Shown: in pieces, positions 39,050-43,623 of the stretch | How the letters are laid out: each line of letters begins with the position of its first letter | Position numbering within the stretch: the first letter of the stretch is position 1 | Assembly: GCA_949878485.1 (NCBI GenBank) | Contig: CATLAM010000009.1 | Span: 1-43,623, forward strand | Reading direction: 5' to 3' | DNA: 43,623 nt | DNA from: an uncultured Eubacteriales bacterium | GTDB taxonomy: Bacteria > Bacillota > Clostridia > Christensenellales > UBA1242 | Translations under genes and position numbers: made by a program | Notes under the pieces: model-generated | Databases searched by the model: none | What the model was told of the DNA's origin: nothing | The model's input: only the letters and a program-made list of their open reading frames with translations

Positions 39050-41862
39050 CTGCCCATTCCTCCTTTACAAATATTTTTAAACTTGCAATAAGAGCAATAG
39101 GAAGATTGCACAAATGCTTTGTTTCCAATTTCTATATCAGAAAGAGAATTGATAACTTTTTTTGTTCTTTCAATTCCATCATTTTCAAATTTTGGCGTAT
39201 TAAGTTGAGTATTAAGTTTAAAGCCTAAAAAGTTCAAGCTATATCCACGATCAATATATTTTTTATTGATTTCTAACTCTGTTATTATCTCATCGAAATG
39301 CTTTTTCTCTGTTTGTTTTCCACCGGAAGAAGATGTCAAATAGTCCAAATTCTTGCTTATGTCAAAAACATAGTCTTTCTTGCGTGCAATATCTTTGACA
39401 ACCAATGTTTTATGGGTGTTGACTTTAATTCCTTTATGTTCAATGACTTTCTCATCACCAAGCGTCAATATAAAATCATTTTTAGGCTTATATCTTCCTG
39501 TAAGAATTTTCTCATCAACAAAAGTATTTACTTGTTTTCTTGTGGCAAGCAAAATATCATTTCTGTTGTTGCTGTCAAACATAGGCAAAATTTCAAACAC
39601 TTCTTTTGCCGCTTGTTTTAAACTTTCATTAAGTGCTGGCTTTATTGTTTGTTCTGTATAGGTTGTGCCATTCGCCAGATTTGTGAGTGTCTTATTGACG
39701 ATCAGTGCTCTACAATAGAAATTCAACAAAAACTTATCTGTATAGCTATTTTTGTCTGGATATTGGATCATGTAATTAAACATTTTTGGGCAAACAAAAT
39801 ATTCCAACATTTCGTTCAAGTTCATATCTTTGAGTTTTAAATCTTTGAAGATTAAGCCAAAATCTTTTGATATTTTGATGTCTTTTGTATTGTCAACTTT
39901 CAAAGTTTGCAAGTCCATTTTACCATAAATATCATAGGCAAATACGGACCAATCCAAAGGCCTTCCCTGTTCACTTTCAATGCGCGTGAAAATAACTTTT
40001 TCTTGTGCGATATTAAACAAGTTATTGAAAACATAATTTGATAATTTTAAATTATAGTCCATTGTCAAGTTCAATGGCAAATTATAGTTTTTTATCAGCT
40101 TGTCGTCTTGAAGAATGTCAACAACTTCTTTGCTGTAAGGGAATGAGTAAGAAAAGCCCATAGGGTATTTGTTTTCTTCAAACATAGGCACAAAGACAGT
40201 TTTGTATTTGCCAACGCTTTCCAAGTTGATTGCGTTCACTCTTATATTGGTTGATTCCCCTTTCTGTGAAGAAAGAAACTCACTCATTAAAAGTTGAAAG
40301 TTTTTTGCGAAATAATCAAAATCAATCTCAACGCCATTGTCTTTACTGCGTAAGATTTCGGCAAATAAGTTTAGAAGCTGCATTGCTAAATCTATATCGT
40401 TTACTTGCGATTTAAGGAGTTCAACAAGCACTTTGATATGTCTTTGAGCACTTCCTTTGACTTGTCTTATTTTTCTTATTGTGCTATCCAAGAATAAAAT
40501 ATATTTTTGTATAAATTCAAGAGAGTCCAATCGAATTGCTTTTAATGGGTGCAAATGGATTGGCGCGTCAAAAACAAGAGACTTCTTTAAAGAAATGAGT
40601 TTCGCAATTTGTGCTTTCCAATCTTCCAATTCTTCCAAGTTTTCAAAGAAATCTTTTACAGCATTGAATTCGCTTATAATGTCATCAATAGCAGTTTCTT
40701 TGAAAAGCCAATTGATTTTTAAGAGAGTGATGAAATTGTCTAATTTCATTCCGTTTGCAGAGATTTTATAAATCTCACTTATAAATCTTCCAATATTTGT
40801 GTTGAATAGTTTTGCCTTTGGTGGCTCATAGACTTCAAGTCTTGGGAAAGTGTAAAATTCTGCCAATCTTTCTTTTTTGCTTAAATAGGTCTTGTATTTA
40901 CTTTGCAAAAATTCGTCTTGTGAGAAAAAGATTTGATTGTCGGGGGAAATAAATACTCCATGTCTTTTAAACAAATCATTGAAGATTTGAGTTTGTTTTG
41001 AAAATTGATTTGTGATAACAATTGCAAAATCTTCGCAAGCAGCTTGTATCTTCTCTTTGCTATCATATTGTTTTAAGGCCTGCACGATCTTTGTGATGAT
41101 AAACTCAAATTCCATTTCTCTTGTCGAAAATGGATTATACATTTCAAACTTTAAATTTATATCATTGTTTTGCTTACTATTGTCAATTTCTTTAATATCA
41201 TACGAGATGTGTTTCTTATTTAAGAATGTCACGAGAAAATCATTGACAATAAAGTCGTCATCAACAATAAATTTATTTACTTTGTTGTAAAATTTCCACA
41301 AGTTATCAAAAATGCAATTTTGAATATCATTAAAGAAAGTAAAACCTACAAAAGAGACTTTGGCAAAGGTCATGAAATATTCTTCCAAACATAATTTGAA
41401 AGTCTCTTGGAATGTTGGCTTCTTTTGTTTATTTAATTCTTCCACATAAGATTTGTAGAGTTTAAAGAGTTTATAATTTGATGAAAGTTGTGTTTGTTCA
41501 ATTTGAGATAAATCAACTTGTTCATATATATTGTTCATTAAAAGGTTGTTGTATAAATCATACAAAAGACTTTGACTGTTTAAAAACGCTTGTTTACATA
41601 AATCGTCATCGGGCAAACTTTTAATAGTTTTGTGCAAGATGTATCTCATCTCGCTTTCATAAAGGCAACCCTTTTCTTTTGCTTTTGATTTTATAAAGTT
41701 GTATAGTTGGGTATAGTCAATAACATTTTCTTTCTTATCTTTGTTTAATTGATAAGCAAGACTACGAGTTGCAGTGATAAAAAGTTCGTTAGATTTGTGT
41801 TCAATATTTTCTAACTTCAAATTGTTCAAACTTTTTACTTTTACTATATCAACTTTTACCAC
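39046..41862 (-). CDS. AddB-like Fe-S protein without recognisable nuclease motif
   Basis: A protein of about 938 residues. The N-terminal motif FITATRSLAYQL is the start of the inactive helicase-like part of AddB/RecB-nuclease-family proteins; there is no Walker A. Near residue 690 a Cys in FVCPKMFNYM, and at the C-terminus SSYCSYCKFKNIC, give the four Cys of an AddB-type iron-sulfur cluster. Between them the expected Gly-x-x-Asp-Arg and Asp-Tyr-Lys motifs of a PD-(D/E)XK nuclease are not visible. The start is uncertain: an ATG at 41880 lies upstream of and across the -10 box, so GTG 41862, which would be leaderless, is preferred. It is the first gene of the unit, followed by the helicase. 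Confidence 0.75.
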   Translation of the reverse strand: MVKVDIVKVKSLNNLKLENIEHKSNELFITATRSLAYQLNKDKKENVIDYTQLYNFIKSKAKEKGCLYESEMRYILHKTIKSLPDDDLCKQAFLNSQSLLYDLYNNLLMNNIYEQVDLSQIEQTQLSSNYKLFKLYKSYVEELNKQKKPTFQETFKLCLEEYFMTFAKVSFVGFTFFNDIQNCIFDNLWKFYNKVNKFIVDDDFIVNDFLVTFLNKKHISYDIKEIDNSKQNNDINLKFEMYNPFSTREMEFEFIITKIVQALKQYDSKEKIQAACEDFAIVITNQFSKQTQIFNDLFKRHGVFISPDNQIFFSQDEFLQSKYKTYLSKKERLAEFYTFPRLEVYEPPKAKLFNTNIGRFISEIYKISANGMKLDNFITLLKINWLFKETAIDDIISEFNAVKDFFENLEELEDWKAQIAKLISLKKSLVFDAPIHLHPLKAIRLDSLEFIQKYILFLDSTIRKIRQVKGSAQRHIKVLVELLKSQVNDIDLAMQLLNLFAEILRSKDNGVEIDFDYFAKNFQLLMSEFLSSQKGESTNIRVNAINLESVGKYKTVFVPMFEENKYPMGFSYSFPYSKEVVDILQDDKLIKNYNLPLNLTMDYNLKLSNYVFNNLFNIAQEKVIFTRIESEQGRPLDWSVFAYDIYGKMDLQTLKVDNTKDIKISKDFGLIFKDLKLKDMNLNEMLEYFVCPKMFNYMIQYPDKNSYTDKFLLNFYCRALIVNKTLTNLANGTTYTEQTIKPALNESLKQAAKEVFEILPMFDSNNRNDILLATRKQVNTFVDEKILTGRYKPKNDFILTLGDEKVIEHKGIKVNTHKTLVVKDIARKKDYVFDISKNLDYLTSSSGGKQTEKKHFDEIITELEINKKYIDRGYSLNFLGFKLNTQLNTPKFENDGIERTKKVINSLSDIEIGNKAFVQSSYCSYCKFKNICKGGMGR

Positions 41863-41868
41863 GCGTCT

Positions 41869-41874
41869 ATTATA
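41869..41874 (-). promoter_or_regulatory. Extended -10 promoter of the AddB-like/helicase unit
   Basis: GTGCTATAAT on the minus strand. With normal spacing the transcript would begin at or next to 41862, the proposed GTG start codon. The -35 is weak (CAACAA). Confidence 0.6.
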
Positions 41875-41914
41875 GCACATATTTGTTGTTTTTTGTTGGT
41901 TTTTTGTCGGATTT

Positions 41915-41946
41915 TTATAAAAAAAGGCACAGATTTTCTGTGCCTA
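41915..41946 (-). terminator. Terminator of the second LRR gene
   Basis: Perfect nine-base arms, AGGCACAGA with TCTGTGCCT (41925-41945), and a three-base loop are followed on the minus strand by seven T residues. It directly follows the LRR stop codon. Confidence 0.85.
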
Positions 41947-41950
41947 ATTT

Positions 41951-43348
41951 TTACATCAGATTGCTTAAAGCGAAAAATCTCATATTTGGATATGTTTGTT
42001 GATAACTTGTTAAAAGTTCATCAGCAATATAAATATCACATCTTGTTCCATATTGATAAGATTTGTTTAATTCCGTTAAGTCGATTTGAATTTCGGAACG
42101 GATAATAATTCTTTCAAGTGCAGGGCAATTGTAAACCAAACCGATTTTGTAGTAATCACTTGAAATTTCAAGTTCTGTCAGGCTTGCTGGCAAATCCAAT
42201 TCAACAAGTGATGTGCAATTGTTGAAAGATCTTTCACCAATAACTTTTACTGTGTCTGGGATTTTGATATATTCCAAACTTGTGCAGCCAAAGAATTGGC
42301 AACCGCCAATTTCGACAAGATTGTCTGGCAATTCGACAGTTTTCAAACTTGTGCAGTGGGCAAAGTTTTCATTTGAAAGTCTTGTGATTTCACTTTCAAC
42401 TCTTGCATAGACCAATCCATAACAATTTTCAAAAATACACATTCCAAGATTGACTGCATTTTTTGGAAGAACAACGCTTGTAATACTTGTGCACTCTGAA
42501 AATGCTAAATATCCAAGAGTTGTCACGCTGTCTGGGATTGTGAGAGATTCCAAAGCTGTGCATTTATAAAATCCTGCTTGTTCTATTTCTATAAGAGAGT
42601 TTGGCAAACTTAGTTCAGTCATTGAAGAACAACCAGAAAAAGCATAGTTTTCAATTTTAATAATTCCATAAGGGATTTCAACTTTTGAAAATTGTTTTCC
42701 ACTAAAAGCACTTGCACCAATTGTATCTACTTGAAAATCGTTGCCTTCAACAAAGATTTCTTTCTTATCTATATATATAATAGGAAAGGCGTCCTCAATA
42801 TTTTCAAGTTCTGGCAAGATATTTGATGAGTTATAAATAACATAATCTTCGCCATCCGCAAGTTTGATAGTTATTTCTTTTCCTTTCCATTCAAATTGAT
42901 TTCTATGATACCAATCATAAAAATCCCAAATGTTTTCAAAGGTTGTTTCTTCTGTCTTATATCCACCAAAAGAGTAAGATGTTGGGATTGTGATTTCTTT
43001 GTCATTTCCGCTATATCCAACAATGGCACCGTCATTAAAAGAAAATGGGATAACAGTTCCAACAATTTCTTCTTCATTATGATCTTCCGGTTGTTCTGGT
43101 TTTGGATCCTCTGGTTGCTCTGGCTTAGGATCATCTGGCTGTTCGTTTGGATCTTTTTCTTCTTCTTTATCTTTGTCTTTATTGTCTGGGTTTTCTGGTG
43201 GAGTTTCTGGATCCACCGGAATTTCAATTGCGGGGTCGTTTTTATCATTATATGGGGCTGCTTTTGGTAGGCAGCACAATAAAATAATACCAGTGCCAAG
43301 AATAAGCGCAAAGGCTATGGCACCAAAGGTTATCCAAAATTTTTTCAT
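41951..43348 (-). CDS. BspA-like leucine-rich-repeat lipoprotein or anchored surface protein
   Basis: A 465-residue surface protein. Residues 5-27 form a hydrophobic export segment ending Leu-Leu-Cys-Cys-Leu-Pro; the Cys pair could be a lipoprotein site, though the match is imperfect. A Pro/Glu/Asp/Lys-rich spacer (about 33-95) has a tandem DPKPEQPE repeat and would span the cell wall. From about residue 205 there are eight or nine LRR_5 repeats with Leu-Pro-(Asn/Asp) and Phe-x-x-Cys turns. Start 43348 has AAGGAAG. It is related in type, not closely, to the LRR protein at 2782-3918. A role in adhesion is inferred. Confidence 0.85.
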   Translation of the reverse strand: MKKFWITFGAIAFALILGTGIILLCCLPKAAPYNDKNDPAIEIPVDPETPPENPDNKDKDKEEEKDPNEQPDDPKPEQPEDPKPEQPEDHNEEEIVGTVIPFSFNDGAIVGYSGNDKEITIPTSYSFGGYKTEETTFENIWDFYDWYHRNQFEWKGKEITIKLADGEDYVIYNSSNILPELENIEDAFPIIYIDKKEIFVEGNDFQVDTIGASAFSGKQFSKVEIPYGIIKIENYAFSGCSSMTELSLPNSLIEIEQAGFYKCTALESLTIPDSVTTLGYLAFSECTSITSVVLPKNAVNLGMCIFENCYGLVYARVESEITRLSNENFAHCTSLKTVELPDNLVEIGGCQFFGCTSLEYIKIPDTVKVIGERSFNNCTSLVELDLPASLTELEISSDYYKIGLVYNCPALERIIIRSEIQIDLTELNKSYQYGTRCDIYIADELLTSYQQTYPNMRFFALSNLM

Positions 43349-43374
43349 TGTTATACTTCCTTATTTAAAATTTG

Positions 43375-43404
43375 AAAAATAAAAAAATAAGCAAAATTGC
43401 TTAC
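43375..43404 (-). terminator. Terminator-like hairpin in the leader of the second LRR gene
   Basis: TAAGCA and TGCTTA pair (43388-43403) and are followed on the minus strand by seven T residues and more T-rich sequence. It stands only 33 bases before the LRR start codon. It either ends a transcript from beyond the window or acts as an attenuator for the LRR gene. Confidence 0.6.
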
Positions 43405-43564
43405 TTGTGACGAATTTTTGCAAGAAAAATGCAAAATTTTTGCAAAAGTGCCGTTTTGTGCTATGTTTTCTTGGCAAAATGTTGTATAATACTTTTTGTT
43501 AAAGTGAAATTGCTAAACATTCGATAAATAAAGGGATTTAGGCACTTTACGATACGATAAAATA
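43405..43564. promoter_or_regulatory. AT-rich intergenic region with repeats and a possible plus-strand promoter
   Basis: No gene is seen. The direct repeat AATTTTTGCAA occurs twice near 43413-43442. TGCCGTTTTG at 43450-43459 is repeated in inverted form at 43571-43580. TATAAT at 43485-43490 on the plus strand is a possible -10, but the -35 is poor. Confidence 0.4.
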
Positions 43565-43623
43565 TGGTGCAAAACGGCATGAAAAACGAACTCCCGATAT
43601 TGTATTTATACAACTTCGGAACT
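43565..43623 (+). CDS. Possible N-terminus of a plus-strand gene (cut by window edge)
   Basis: An open frame begins at ATG 43565 with an in-frame ATG at 43580 and runs off the window after about 19 codons. The visible Leu-Pro-Ile-Leu-Tyr-Leu-Tyr-Asn-Phe-Gly is faintly like the start of glycogen branching enzymes (Leu-Pro-Leu-Tyr-Leu-Phe-His), which is too little to call. No clear ribosome binding site is present. Confidence 0.25.

Noticed and set aside
1..43623. CRISPR array, tRNA, rRNA, insertion sequence or integrase
   Set aside because: No regularly spaced repeats, cloverleaf, rRNA segments, transposase or recombinase motifs were seen on either strand.
43565..43623. Glycogen branching enzyme start
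   Set aside because: Only ten or so residues are available and the similarity is faint; kept only as an unnamed partial frame.

Overview
The window is AT-rich Bacillota-type DNA using the standard code, with strong AGGAG ribosome binding sites and tightly packed operons. Relaxase, coupling-protein and pilin types fit an integrative and conjugative element (ICE) of a gut-type Clostridia or Christensenellales-like bacterium. That placement is inference, since no rRNA, tRNA or housekeeping marker is present. Nearly all genes lie on the minus strand, so each operon is read from high to low coordinates.

Region 1 (about 1-21400) is the transfer and maintenance part of a conjugative element. In reading order it holds a lexA operon, a regulatory gap rich in inverted repeats, an HTH regulator and a sigma-like factor, and a short gap that is a candidate oriT. 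Next come a ribbon-helix-helix accessory protein, a MobL-type relaxase, a VirD4 coupling ATPase and a 1481-residue Ig-repeat surface protein. A structured RNA plus terminator follows, then a pilin-like protein, a membrane-anchored protein, VirB6, and a VirB4 with a PrgI-like N-terminus. A string of small accessory genes completes it: LtrC/ArdC-like, DUF3846, an LRR surface protein, a zinc protein, a CHC2/Toprim primase, and a C5 cytosine methyltransferase cut by the window edge. No integrase or peptidoglycan hydrolase is in view, so the element continues beyond the window.

Region 2 (21425-29493) is a nine-gene operon of small-molecule enzymes behind one extended -10 promoter. It encodes an unknown 347-residue protein, two paralogous APH-type kinases, two SDRs, a Gfo/Idh/MocA oxidoreductase, a GNAT-like protein, a 2-hydroxyacid-dehydrogenase-fold protein lacking key catalytic residues, and a NIPSNAP protein. 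The product is unknown. Upstream lie a single hexapeptide beta-helix gene and a two-gene unit encoding a decarboxylase-fold PLP protein (its usual catalytic Cys replaced by Ala) and a PnuC-like transporter.

Region 3 (32336-41862) holds the only clear complete plus-strand gene, a putative HEXXH metallopeptidase. It converges on a minus-strand set that I regard as the best candidate for an undescribed system. The set comprises an AddB-like Fe-S protein with no recognisable nuclease motif, a UvrD/AddA-like helicase, a DndC-like PAPS-reductase-family enzyme with zinc ribbon and ferredoxin domains, and an EF2568-type cysteine desulfurase. This suggests sulfur chemistry coupled to DNA or RNA processing, for example modification or defence.

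Region 4 (41951-43623) holds a second LRR surface protein with a terminator-like hairpin in its leader, and possibly the first codons of a plus-strand gene at the edge.
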